A stretch of DNA of 64,000 nt, taken from contig CAQTYU010000005.1 in NCBI GenBank assembly GCA_948890655.1, positions 1 to 64,000 on the forward strand, in the 5' to 3' direction. Below are positions 33,911-42,625 of the stretch, piece after piece. Positions within the stretch are counted from its first letter, which is position 1; each line of letters begins with the position of its first letter. Below the pieces are notes generated by a model, which saw only the letters and a program-made list of their open reading frames with translations, did no database searches and was not told the origin of the DNA. A program made the translations under genes and the position numbers. Origin of the DNA: Christensenellaceae bacterium (GTDB lineage: Bacteria > Bacillota > Clostridia > Christensenellales > Borkfalkiaceae).

Positions 33911-36397
33911 TTATTGCAGGGGGTTCCAGGCTTCCGTAAACGTAACCTTTGCGTTTGCGTTTGTGCCGAATATGAACGCAAGATTATTATAATTTGCCGC
34001 AGCCGTAGCGTCAAGCAAAGTAACCGTCGTCAGGCTTTCAGTCAAAGCGCCGGCGCCTGTGTTGTTATATTCGGTGAAGTTCGCGTCTTTCGGGTCGCCG
34101 TTGCCCATACTGATGTATCTGCCGCCCGCATTCGTTGCAGCCGACAAAGAAATATGCGCGCCGAGCCTTGAATTCATAACCATAACCGCCGCGTTAGCGC
34201 CCCACGCTCTGCCAAGCGAAGCTTTGCCTTCGGGCACGCCGTCTTCGGCAGTAAAGTCGCAGTCGTCGAAAATCGCACCGTAAGTTATATCGTCAATACC
34301 CTTACCCTTGTTATTCCCTTTAAACGCCGTCACGTAACCGCCGTTGGAACCGTTTAAAAGATTTCTGATTTCGCACTTGTGGAAATAAGTTACGCTATTC
34401 GTACCGAAAATAAAGTCGGTAGAACCCACTATAAGGCAGTTTTCAAAGTACTGCCTGCCCGTGAATAGTTCAAGCGTATCCTGAAAGCCCAAAAGCGCAC
34501 AGTTTTCAACCGTCACTTTATCCGCCTGAACTAGCATTGCCAAAGCGCGTTTGTCGTTACTCTTCGCCGTTGCATACGATTGCAGAGTGTTGTATTTGTT
34601 AGAAACCGTCAGATGTCTCATCGCAAATCCGACCGCCGTATCCCTTACGTTCAACGTTGCGGTGGAATCGGTAGTATGAACAAAACCGCCCTCGTCCGTT
34701 TCGCCGTACAGCGAATCGAATTCAATCTTCGTTTTGTCCTGTCCCGCGCCGATAAGCGTTACGTTCGGCTGAGTAATTTCAAGCTTTTCCGTATAAGTGC
34801 CCTCGGCAAGATAAACATTCTTCTTTGCCGCCGCAGGGACGCCGTTATTTATAAAATCAACGGCCTGCTGAACGGTCTTAAATCTGTAAGCCCCCGCCGC
34901 GCTCTTAACACCGACGTTTTTAGTGGAAAATTCCTTGTTTACCGCAATGTCAACGCTCGTTGCCGTTGCAAGCTCGGCGTTCTTTGCCACCACGTAAATA
35001 TTCACGCCCACAGCCTTAGTAAGTCCGTTTGCGGTATAAGCAATCTTAACAGTCTTTTTGCCCGCCGTTGCGGTATCCGCGCCGCTCAGAACGTAATCGC
35101 TTGCGCCAAGTTTAAATTCTTGTGTCTTTTCGTCGTTTTTACCTATCGCCGTAACCGTCAAACCGTCCGCGGAGAACGTATCACCGATAAAATAGAACTG
35201 ACGTAACACGTGGTTAGCATAAACGCCGTTGCCCGCCGCGCTGTTCGCATCCTTGCTGATTTTGTTCGTACCCAGTTTAAGCCCGTCAAAAGCGTAAACG
35301 TTTACGTCAAAACTCGTTTCAAATACGGTCTGCGTGCTTGTAAGGTTACCGCCAACGGTATACTTAACGCCGATAGCATAAGTTCCCGCCGCGTTAGGAT
35401 TATAAGCGCTTGCGTCAATTTCAACGTGATTTGCGGAAACGGTAGATATTTTCCCCGTTTCTTCGTGGGTTGCGGTTACCGCAATGCCTGTTAAGTCAAG
35501 TTGTTGCCCGACAAGAAAATCAACCTTGCCCGTATTTGCAATGTTTATTTCTTTTATAGGCGTGTTATCAACTGCGGAAGTAAATTTTGCATAATAAATA
35601 TCCGAAGTACCGCTCGTACGCGTCAGGGTATATTTGCCCTTTGCGGTAAGCTCTAACGTCACGCGCTGAATAGTACTGCCGCCGCCCATAGCCTGATATT
35701 CGATGTCCTGTTTAGAACCGTCGGGTTTAGTAAGCACAACCTTCTGGGTTGCAGGCGCCGACGTACTGCCCGTTCCGCTCGAACCGTTCTGCACGTAAAA
35801 GATGAGCGTGCCCGCCGCGGAAGCATTCAACTCCAAAGCGTCGGTGCTGGCGCCGAGTTTAAGCGAATTAACGGTTGCATAGCTTGCGTCGATAAGCGTA
35901 TCGCCCTCGTAAAGTCCCGTTTTAACTCTTCCGCGCACTTCGGTGCCCTTTGCAATAGAAAACACGCCGTCCGTCCAGCCGTCCGGATATTTAGTAGTCG
36001 CAAGGTCTGCAGGGTCGAATTCATAATTCGTAATTTCCTTACCTTCAACCAGCGCCGCGCCGTTGCCGGTGTGTTCGGGCACCTTAGGCGCGGGAACGGC
36101 TTCCGCTGTTCCGGTTTCGTCGGCAAATGTTGCCACGCTTTCGTCGTTGTCGGTATCGTCCGCTTCCTTTGCAACCTTATTAAATCCGCAGTCGCATACC
36201 GACGTGTGCTTACCAAACGTAGTTTCGTCCTTTTCGTTGTCTGCAGGGCAGTATTTGTAGTGTTGCGATTCGTTTTGTCCGCCCCACTCCGAATAGTCGT
36301 GCGTGTGCCCGCACGCGGCAAGCCCCATTGCGCCAAAAGCAGTCAGTCCGCTCATTGTAATTGCGGCAACAGCCTTCAAAAATTTTTTGTTTTTCAT
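33911..36397 (-). CDS. Secreted pectin methylesterase (CE8-like lipoprotein)
   Basis: An 828-residue surface lipoprotein. The ATG at 36397 is the start: a TTG 12 bases upstream lies inside the GGGAGGAGAA ribosome-binding site. Signal peptide ends L-A-A-C29, followed by the same His/Cys module as the pectate lyase. Middle parts include a beta module and Ig-like domains (V-G-Q-Q-L-D-L-T-G-I-A-V-T-A). The C-terminal CE8 beta-helix has G-F-Q-D-T-L-E near 639, D-F-I-F-G near 660 (catalytic Asp residues) and L-G-R-A-W-G near 728 (catalytic Arg). It removes methyl esters from homogalacturonan, making substrate for the neighbouring lyase. The two genes converge. Confidence 0.9.
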   Translation of the reverse strand: MKNKKFLKAVAAITMSGLTAFGAMGLAACGHTHDYSEWGGQNESQHYKYCPADNEKDETTFGKHTSVCDCGFNKVAKEADDTDNDESVATFADETGTAEAVPAPKVPEHTGNGAALVEGKEITNYEFDPADLATTKYPDGWTDGVFSIAKGTEVRGRVKTGLYEGDTLIDASYATVNSLKLGASTDALELNASAAGTLIFYVQNGSSGTGSTSAPATQKVVLTKPDGSKQDIEYQAMGGGSTIQRVTLELTAKGKYTLTRTSGTSDIYYAKFTSAVDNTPIKEINIANTGKVDFLVGQQLDLTGIAVTATHEETGKISTVSANHVEIDASAYNPNAAGTYAIGVKYTVGGNLTSTQTVFETSFDVNVYAFDGLKLGTNKISKDANSAAGNGVYANHVLRQFYFIGDTFSADGLTVTAIGKNDEKTQEFKLGASDYVLSGADTATAGKKTVKIAYTANGLTKAVGVNIYVVAKNAELATATSVDIAVNKEFSTKNVGVKSAAGAYRFKTVQQAVDFINNGVPAAAKKNVYLAEGTYTEKLEITQPNVTLIGAGQDKTKIEFDSLYGETDEGGFVHTTDSTATLNVRDTAVGFAMRHLTVSNKYNTLQSYATAKSNDKRALAMLVQADKVTVENCALLGFQDTLELFTGRQYFENCLIVGSTDFIFGTNSVTYFHKCEIRNLLNGSNGGYVTAFKGNNKGKGIDDITYGAIFDDCDFTAEDGVPEGKASLGRAWGANAAVMVMNSRLGAHISLSAATNAGGRYISMGNGDPKDANFTEYNNTGAGALTESLTTVTLLDATAAANYNNLAFIFGTNANAKVTFTEAWNPLQ

Positions 36398-36440
36398 TTC
36401 TCCTCCCAAAAAACAAATTTTTTTCTATCAATTGTTTCTA

Positions 36441-36495
36441 CGTTAAGCGTAATTTATTGCGCTTAACGCCCACGGTTTTAAACAAAAAAACCGTG
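36441..36495 (-). promoter_or_regulatory. Paired-hairpin 5' leader (pectinesterase gene)
   Basis: Reading the minus strand, hairpin 1 (36495-36471) has stem CACGGTTTT/AAAACCGTG with loop TTTGTTT; two bases later hairpin 2 (36468-36441) has stem CGTTAAGCG/CGCTTAACG. The ATG follows 44 bases downstream. The same arrangement, with unrelated stem bases, precedes the gene at 36763-41121. Compensated stems suggest selection on structure. Confidence 0.55.
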
Positions 36496-36510
36496 ACTCG
36501 ATACAGTTTA

Positions 36511-36539
36511 ATTATATAATAGTGTAATGTAAATTTCAA
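36511..36539 (-). promoter_or_regulatory. Promoter of the pectinesterase gene
   Basis: On the minus strand TTGAAA (36534-36539), 17-base spacer, TATAAT (36511-36516), just upstream of the paired-hairpin leader. Between this promoter and the terminator at 36687 (36540-36686) I see no gene. Confidence 0.8.
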
Positions 36540-36686
36540 GCATTTTATGAAAGTTTTTCCCCTTTTGTCGCCCCGAGCATAGTCAAGCCGTCTCTGCATC
36601 TTGTCCGCGCCGCGCGCAACGTTCTTCAACTGTGTTCGTAATTACTTGGCGTACTTTGCCAGCGCGCCAAAACGGCAATGAAAAAT

Positions 36687-36714
36687 CCCCCGCGGAGCAT
36701 TCGCTCCGCAGGGG
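36687..36714 (-). terminator. Terminator of the adhesin-like gene
   Basis: CCCCCGCGGAGC and GCTCCGCAGGGG arms (36687-36714) form a hairpin with one mismatch; on the minus strand ATTTTTC follows. Confidence 0.85.
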
Positions 36715-36762
36715 CAAAGTTTTTAATTAATACGTTTAATTTTCAACTTTTAAGTTTAAGTA

Positions 36763-39700
36763 TTAACCGGTGACAAGCTCAATACTGCCGATTCTGCATT
36801 CTCCGCCGTAAGCGGTAATTTTGTAAGTATCGCCTGCCGGAAGCACAATTGTTTCGCTTCCGTTATTCATAGTATGCTTTCCGACTTCTGTCCCCTCGGA
36901 ATTCGTTATTGTATAATATCTCGAGGCGTTTGAATTCTTGTCTGTTATAACAATTTTTGCAGGCGAAGTCGTTGTAAACGTTACTTCGCAAGCCGTTTTA
37001 ATTACAAAATAACCGGCTTTATTCCAGTTACAACCGCTGCCGACGTTAACCACCGTTAAAACATCGTTAATAACGTCATTATTCTTATAATTCGTATTTG
37101 AAGCCGTATTGGGAGGAGTTGTAAAATCAATCTTCCAGGGTTTTTGCGAAAGTTCCTGCGTTACAATGTAAATTGAAGCATTTGCGGTTACGGTGTAAGG
37201 CAACGTAATCACTTCACCTTCGCCGTTGTTTAAACGGTATTCCTTAACTTCTTTGCCGCTTGCAAGCGTGATTGCCGCCGCAATATCATCCGCCGTAACT
37301 TCGCCTTCAACATAGAAGTTGTTCTTCGAAGCGTCAACCGTCACGTTTTCGTCACCGCTTACGGTTATAAGCTGCAGTTCTTTATAATTTGCGTACAAGT
37401 TCAGCGTGTCGCCTTCATAAGTTCCCGCGCCCAATGTTGTGGTGAAGTCGAAAGCAAGAGTATCGAACTCGCCGTCCGTCTTTGTATACCAACCCAGGAA
37501 TTTAAAGCCGGTCACCTCCGTATCCGAGGGGATATCCGCTTCGGCAATTACGCCGCCTTCGAGAACGCCCGCCGATTTGATTTCGTTGCCGTCCTTATCG
37601 TGGAACACAACGGTTACCGCCGCAGATTCGTATACGGGATAAAGATTTAACACGCCGTTCGCGTCAACCGCCGCGTTTTCGTCAAACACGTAGTCAGCCG
37701 TAACGCCGTCTTTGGTAGTCGTCCAACCGATGAGTGAGCTGCCTTCCTTAACGGGATTTTCGTCGGGTGCAGTTACGGACTTTAAGCTGTTCCAGGAAAC
37801 GGACTTAAACACCGTAGTATGGTCTGCATTATAATAATTTACCGTAGCGTTTGTAAAGCTTTCGGAAAGCTGTGCGTCGATATCGAACAACCACAAATAA
37901 GCGCCGTATGCCGCGTCTGCGGGAACGCTTATATAAAGTTTAACAACGTCGCCGGCGTTCAACTCTATTGCTTTATAGCCAAGCAATCTTACGCGGGTGC
38001 TTGAGTAAGCAATTTCAACTGCGGACTCATCGTTTTTAACGTAATAAATTCCGCCTTGCCTTGTGCCTTTACCGTCGGAAGCCGCCAATCCGGTATAAAC
38101 GGTAAGCGTAATATTTTCTTTCGCGGTGATTACTACCGGCTTGGATTGGTCGCCTTTATTGCCTATTACATAGTAGCCGCTTGTGAATGATTTATTGTTT
38201 ATGTTCGCCGTTTCAACCGTTTTATATCCCACGTTGTTACTAACACCGTTAACGTCGGCGTTTTTAGCTATAAACAGTTCATTTTCCACCAGAATTTCTT
38301 CCTGCGTTCCGGTTGCGGGAGCCTTCCATTCGGCGTTCAATGCCAAATCGTCATTTGTTTTGTCCGAAAGCTTTGCATAAAGCGTAACCGTCTGGTTTTC
38401 GGCCCAAACTTCCGGCGCGTTATATTCCGAAGTCGCCGCCGCGTCCGTACACCACGCAACAAACTTTTTGTTGCTTACGTAAACTTCCGTTTCAAGCGTT
38501 GCCGCGTCGCCGCTGAACGCCCTGACGGTCTTCCAGACTGCTCCGTTTACGTTATAGGTTATGGTTACGTCAGCTTCCTGCCACTTAGCATAAACGGTAA
38601 TTTCACCGTAAATTTGCACGGTAGTAAAGTCGAAAAGCGTGTTGCAAGCCGCGTCCGCGTACCAACCTATAAATTTCCGCGTCGCCGTGTTCGCGGGGTT
38701 TGCGGGTTTCGTTACAAGTCCGCCGTAAGTTACCTGCTGTACGGCAACCCCGTCAACGTTAAACGTAACCGCAAATTTAGTTTCTTTAAGCTCGTCAACC
38801 TTTGCCTCGATTGCATTTTTGCAGGATTGGGTTACTTCTGCAAGATTTGCCGCCGTAGTCGTTTCGGCGTCGATTATGCCCTGCTGTTCGGTCACGTAAG
38901 CGTCTAATGCCGCAACAAGACTTGCGTTTTGATTAATATGCACTTTAAGCGTTTCAGCATAGGTCACAAGTTCAGCCTTTGCCGAAGCTTTATGTTTTGC
39001 AAGCTCAACCAAAGCAATCTGTCTGTCGATTTCGGCAATTGCCGCGTTGCAAGCGGCGGAAACGTCGTCCTTGCCGGCACTTTCGACAACCGCGTCTATT
39101 GCGCCGTTACCGTCCGTTACCGCCTTGTCGATTGCCGAAATAAGCGCGGCGTCCGCAGAAGTGTCCAAGCCCTCCTTAGCTTTTGCCGCATAAGACGCAA
39201 GTCTTTCTTTTTCGGACTGCTTGAACTCTTCAAAAGTCTGCGTGGTGGACGTGATAAGGCTGTCGATACTGTCCTTTGCATTTTCCGATACGGTTTTGAT
39301 TGCCGCAAGGTTTACCGCCTCGTCGATTTTTACGGCGGTGTCCGCCTTAATTGCCTCAATGCCGGCAACCACGTTGGGGTACAATGTTGCGTCAATCGCC
39401 GCAATTTCCTCCGCTCTGTAAGCCGCAAGCTCGGTTTTAGCCGCCTCTTTGGCTTCCGCACGGAGCGTTTCGTCGTTTTTAATTCCGTCGATTGCCGTTT
39501 TAGCCGTGTTGCAAGCCGCGGTAACCGCGTCCAAAGCCGCCTGTGCGCCGCCCGCGCTGTCAATCGTTACGCCGGTAATGCCGTTCGTGCCGGAAGCGAT
39601 AGCCGCGTCATAAGCGGTTTTATTGCCGTCCGCGCCTTCCTCGGTGTATTTTGCCGCGCCGCCGTTATAAGCGTTAAGTTCTTTTAAAGCTTCTGCTTTT

Positions 39701-41121
39701 TTATCCGCAAGCAAAGTTGCATCGCTCTTAACCGCGTCGATTTTCGCCTTTGCCGCAGTTTCGGCCTCGGCAACAGCATCAACCGTCTTGCAGTCGTCAA
39801 CCGCAGCCTTGCCCGCGCTTACCGCCGCGGCAAGCTCTTCTGCGTTAATCGTATATTCGCCTGCGTCTTTATATCCGTCAATTGCGGTTTTCGCCGCTTC
39901 CTTCGCCTCTCTCAAAGCGATAGCCGCGTCGCTTTCTATTGCGTCCATTGCCGCAACCGCGTCGTTATAAGCTTTTAAAACCGCCTCGTTGGTCGTTGCA
40001 TGCACGATTGCCGTAACGCCAGCCTGATAAGCTTCGCTCAACGCCTGACCGTTTTGAGTATATTTATTTTCAACGTCCAGCGCCGTGAATTTATCGTCAA
40101 GCGCCTTGCCCAGCTTAGTCTGAAGAGCTTCGGTAGTAACTTCGCTGTCTTCCGTACAAATTCCGATATTGTCAACGGAAATATTGCGCGTATCGGTTGC
40201 TTTACTTCCGTTTGCCGTCATCAGGCTTACGCCGCTGAAATCGGTTACGGAAATATCCGCTTGGGTAACCGCGGGATTCGTCTCGGTTGCCGCCGTAAAT
40301 TCGTAATCCGCGCCGTTCAGTTTAACCGAAATTTTGCCGAGACCCAAATCAAGAGTCGCCTCAACGGTTATCGCAACGTTTTCGGTGCAATCGATTTTTG
40401 CGCCCGCAACGGTCGTGTCGCCGGCAACGGAAACGCCTACTTTCTTACTGCCGTTACTTCTTACAGAAGCTATCACGCCGCCGTTTCCGTCAAGGAAACG
40501 CAACAAATCCCAGCCGCCCGCATTGTTTAACGGCGTAACCTCGGCATATATATGTACTTTTTTAAGAGTTTGTTTTTCTACTTTAATAAACGCGTTAACC
40601 GTGCCGGGTCCCACGTCCGAAAGCGTAAGCCTGCCGTCGGCAATCGTAACTTTAAGATTTTCGGTAAAATCTTCACCGGTTATTTCTCCGCCGGAGGGCA
40701 AGGGGTTAATCGTTCCGTAAATTCCGGTTGCGGGAGCCGTTTCGCTGCCGCCTATGCATTCAACCGTTTCGGTTTTGGTAAAACCGTTTTTATAAACCAC
40801 GGAGTTATATTTGCCAAGAAAGGTTTTAAGTCCTTCCGAAAGCACGTCGGTTTCCGTTCCGGGTTCTTCCGGACCTCCGGGACCTTCGCCGGGTTTTTTT
40901 GCGCCGCAAATGCAGTCGCCGTCAGTAAAGTCGTGGTTTGCGCGCGTGCCGTCTTCTTCATCACCGCAATCGCAAACCTTCCAATGCTCGGTTGCGTCGC
41001 TTTCCCACTTAAAGCTGTGGCTGTGTCCGCCGCCGCAGGCGGTAAGCCCGAAAGCCCCCAGTGCGGCCGAGGCGGAAAGCGTAATCGCCGCAATCGCCTT
41101 TAAAAATTTTTTGTTCTTCAT
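36763..41121 (-). CDS. Large adhesin-like lipoprotein with helical and InlB repeats
   Basis: A 1452-residue surface lipoprotein. The signal peptide, ending L-T-A-C29, is almost identical to that of the pectinesterase. Next comes a His/Cys module (H-S-H-S-F-K-W, H-W-K-V-C, C-I-C-G). Residues 100-320 look like a concanavalin-type beta domain; 330-780 are repeated Ala/Lys/Asp-rich helices of the FIVAR/DUF1542 type; 784-920 and 1140-1300 hold InlB-like repeats (F-I-G-W-Y-A-D, V-Y-A-K-W). Two beta modules, around 960-1100 and at the C-terminus, resemble the terminal module of the pectate lyase. No enzyme motif is seen. A role as substrate-binding scaffold is inferred. AGGGAGG precedes the ATG. Confidence 0.75.
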   Translation of the reverse strand: MKNKKFLKAIAAITLSASAALGAFGLTACGGGHSHSFKWESDATEHWKVCDCGDEEDGTRANHDFTDGDCICGAKKPGEGPGGPEEPGTETDVLSEGLKTFLGKYNSVVYKNGFTKTETVECIGGSETAPATGIYGTINPLPSGGEITGEDFTENLKVTIADGRLTLSDVGPGTVNAFIKVEKQTLKKVHIYAEVTPLNNAGGWDLLRFLDGNGGVIASVRSNGSKKVGVSVAGDTTVAGAKIDCTENVAITVEATLDLGLGKISVKLNGADYEFTAATETNPAVTQADISVTDFSGVSLMTANGSKATDTRNISVDNIGICTEDSEVTTEALQTKLGKALDDKFTALDVENKYTQNGQALSEAYQAGVTAIVHATTNEAVLKAYNDAVAAMDAIESDAAIALREAKEAAKTAIDGYKDAGEYTINAEELAAAVSAGKAAVDDCKTVDAVAEAETAAKAKIDAVKSDATLLADKKAEALKELNAYNGGAAKYTEEGADGNKTAYDAAIASGTNGITGVTIDSAGGAQAALDAVTAACNTAKTAIDGIKNDETLRAEAKEAAKTELAAYRAEEIAAIDATLYPNVVAGIEAIKADTAVKIDEAVNLAAIKTVSENAKDSIDSLITSTTQTFEEFKQSEKERLASYAAKAKEGLDTSADAALISAIDKAVTDGNGAIDAVVESAGKDDVSAACNAAIAEIDRQIALVELAKHKASAKAELVTYAETLKVHINQNASLVAALDAYVTEQQGIIDAETTTAANLAEVTQSCKNAIEAKVDELKETKFAVTFNVDGVAVQQVTYGGLVTKPANPANTATRKFIGWYADAACNTLFDFTTVQIYGEITVYAKWQEADVTITYNVNGAVWKTVRAFSGDAATLETEVYVSNKKFVAWCTDAAATSEYNAPEVWAENQTVTLYAKLSDKTNDDLALNAEWKAPATGTQEEILVENELFIAKNADVNGVSNNVGYKTVETANINNKSFTSGYYVIGNKGDQSKPVVITAKENITLTVYTGLAASDGKGTRQGGIYYVKNDESAVEIAYSSTRVRLLGYKAIELNAGDVVKLYISVPADAAYGAYLWLFDIDAQLSESFTNATVNYYNADHTTVFKSVSWNSLKSVTAPDENPVKEGSSLIGWTTTKDGVTADYVFDENAAVDANGVLNLYPVYESAAVTVVFHDKDGNEIKSAGVLEGGVIAEADIPSDTEVTGFKFLGWYTKTDGEFDTLAFDFTTTLGAGTYEGDTLNLYANYKELQLITVSGDENVTVDASKNNFYVEGEVTADDIAAAITLASGKEVKEYRLNNGEGEVITLPYTVTANASIYIVTQELSQKPWKIDFTTPPNTASNTNYKNNDVINDVLTVVNVGSGCNWNKAGYFVIKTACEVTFTTTSPAKIVITDKNSNASRYYTITNSEGTEVGKHTMNNGSETIVLPAGDTYKITAYGGECRIGSIELVTG

Positions 41122-41171
41122 TTTTCCTCCCTATCGAAAACAAAAAAGTTTTGTTTACAAACAATGTTTTT

Positions 41172-41218
41172 CAAAGCAATGTAATTGCTTTGAGGGCGGC
41201 TTAAACAAAAAAAGCCGC
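41172..41218 (-). promoter_or_regulatory. Paired-hairpin 5' leader (adhesin-like gene)
   Basis: On the minus strand hairpin 1 (41218-41196) has stem GCGGCTT/AAGCCGC with a T-rich loop TTTTTGTTT; three bases later hairpin 2 (41192-41172) has stem CAAAGCAAT/ATTGCTTTG. The ATG is 51 bases downstream. Layout matches the pectinesterase leader. A further dyad CCGTAAC/GTTACGG lies upstream at about 41236-41257. Confidence 0.55.
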
Positions 41219-41281
41219 GAATTTATATTTTGCACCGTAACCCAACATTGTTACGGAAAATAACAGTCCTAAAAATATTGA

Positions 41282-41309
41282 CGCAAGGGGGCGCTTTTGC
41301 CCCCTTGCG
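41282..41309 (-). terminator. Terminator of the Ig-like lipoprotein gene
   Basis: CGCAAGGGGGC (41282-41292) pairs with GCCCCCTTGCG (41299-41309); on the minus strand TCAATATTTTT follows. Confidence 0.8.
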
Positions 41310-41335
41310 AAAATGCCTGTTCTTTATCGATTAAT

Positions 41336-42271
41336 TTACGCCTGCGCGCCGTTATCTACCATAACTATGGTATGAATACGGGTTGCACGCACGTTGTTTA
41401 CTCCGTTGGGTTTGGTTGAGTCAGCATTGTAAATGCCGCCCCAGATGGTGTAAGTGCCGGCTTCGGTAATGTTGAACGTTACTTCCACAGCAGTGGTTCC
41501 GGTTACCTGATAGAATCCTGCGTTAAGCGTGTCGGTCGAATCAACTAAAGTAGCGGTAGTCGTACCGGTAAGGCAAGTGCCGGCCGAATTTTTAACAGCC
41601 ATACCCGACGTGTTAGAACCGCCCGTAGATGCAAAGCTTACGGTAAGAGTGCCCGTGCCGGTGAAAGTTACGGCAAGTGCGCCTTCCTTGATTTCAACGC
41701 ATTTAAGGTTTGCATTTTTGCCCGCCGCGTCTTTACCTCTTATTACGTTGCTTTTTGCTTCGGCAGTTAAGGTAAGGAATGCATTGTCGCCGGTGAAGTA
41801 ATCCTGTTTAAGCGGAGTTTTATCAGGCACTTCGGGATTAAAACCGGAAATATTGTTTGCCATTTCGTCGATAATTCCCTGCCAGCTGAAAGTGCCGCCG
41901 AGTGTTACGGTACTGCCGCCTTTAGCCGTTACGGTAACGCTGCAGGTTGCTTTCTTTTCGCCCGCCTGTGCGGTGATTATAACCGCTGATTCGGTAACTG
42001 CTTTTGCGGTTACTTTACCCGTCTGGTCAACTTCTACTTTTGCATTGTCGCTGGAAGACCAGGTTACGGTTGCGCCTGCAGGGTCGGTAGTTGCAACAAG
42101 GGTTTCGGTTTCGTCTACCTGTAACGAAAGAGTGGGTTTATTCAAAGAAACCGAATTCACCGCGTTATTGTCATCGCCGCCTCCGCAAGCCACAAGGCTT
42201 ATGCAACCGATTACAGCCGCAACACTGATAGCGAAAGCTATCAAAGATTTAATAAGTTTGCTTTTCTTCAT
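41336..42271 (-). CDS. Lipoprotein with bacterial Ig-like (Big_2) domain
   Basis: A 311-residue lipoprotein with lipobox L-V-A-C29. Residues 38-115 are a Big_2 Ig-like domain (V-S-L-N-K-P-T-L-S-L, then A-T-V-T-W-S-S-S-D, then V-T-A-K-A). Residues 125-311 are a beta-rich domain similar in pattern to the modules of the nearby pectin proteins (A-G-F-Y-Q-V-T-G, T-I-W-G-G-I-Y). No catalytic residues are evident. Unlike its three neighbours it lacks the His/Cys module. AAGGAGG lies 7 bases before the ATG. A surface or carbohydrate-binding role is inferred. Confidence 0.75.
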   Translation of the reverse strand: MKKSKLIKSLIAFAISVAAVIGCISLVACGGGDDNNAVNSVSLNKPTLSLQVDETETLVATTDPAGATVTWSSSDNAKVEVDQTGKVTAKAVTESAVIITAQAGEKKATCSVTVTAKGGSTVTLGGTFSWQGIIDEMANNISGFNPEVPDKTPLKQDYFTGDNAFLTLTAEAKSNVIRGKDAAGKNANLKCVEIKEGALAVTFTGTGTLTVSFASTGGSNTSGMAVKNSAGTCLTGTTTATLVDSTDTLNAGFYQVTGTTAVEVTFNITEAGTYTIWGGIYNADSTKPNGVNNVRATRIHTIVMVDNGAQA

Positions 42272-42347
42272 TTTAATCCTCCTTTAAAAAGACGGCGCGG
42301 GCAAAAGCATTCCCTTGCCAAATAATTTTTTCTCCGTTAATTAATTT

Positions 42348-42384
42348 ACTGCCGTTTTAAACGGCAGTAAGGGGCGCGCCCCTT
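42348..42384 (-). promoter_or_regulatory. Two abutting hairpins in the Ig-like lipoprotein leader
   Basis: Stem AAGGGG/CCCCTT (42369-42384) directly abuts ACTGCCGTTT/AAACGGCAGT (42348-42368). The ATG is about 75 bases further. Similar in layout to, but different in loops from, the leaders of the neighbouring lipoprotein genes. Confidence 0.5.
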
Positions 42385-42418
42385 ATTTTGATTTAGCGTG
42401 ACTTAACACGTTAGTATT

Positions 42419-42447
42419 ATTATAGCGCACATCAATTCAAAATTCAA
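42419..42447 (-). promoter_or_regulatory. Promoter of the Ig-like lipoprotein gene
   Basis: On the minus strand TTGAAT (42442-42447), 17-base spacer, TATAAT (42419-42424). Confidence 0.8.
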
Positions 42448-42541
42448 GCTATTTTGAAATTTTTTTTCTTTTTTTTTTAATTTTTTTCGTTTTTCTTTTT
42501 AAATTTGGAAACGATTATCAATTTAACCGTATAATATAAAA

Positions 42542-42572
42542 AGCCGCCCGCGCATATTTTGCACGGGCGGCT
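42542..42572 (-). terminator. Terminator of the acidic membrane-protein gene
   Basis: AGCCGCCCG (42542-42550) pairs with CGGGCGGCT (42564-42572); on the minus strand TTTTTATATT follows. Confidence 0.85.
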
Positions 42573-42625
42573 ATTCGTTTATTATTTAAAATTTTTTAAA
42601 ATACGGAGTAACTTTTAAGCGTTTT

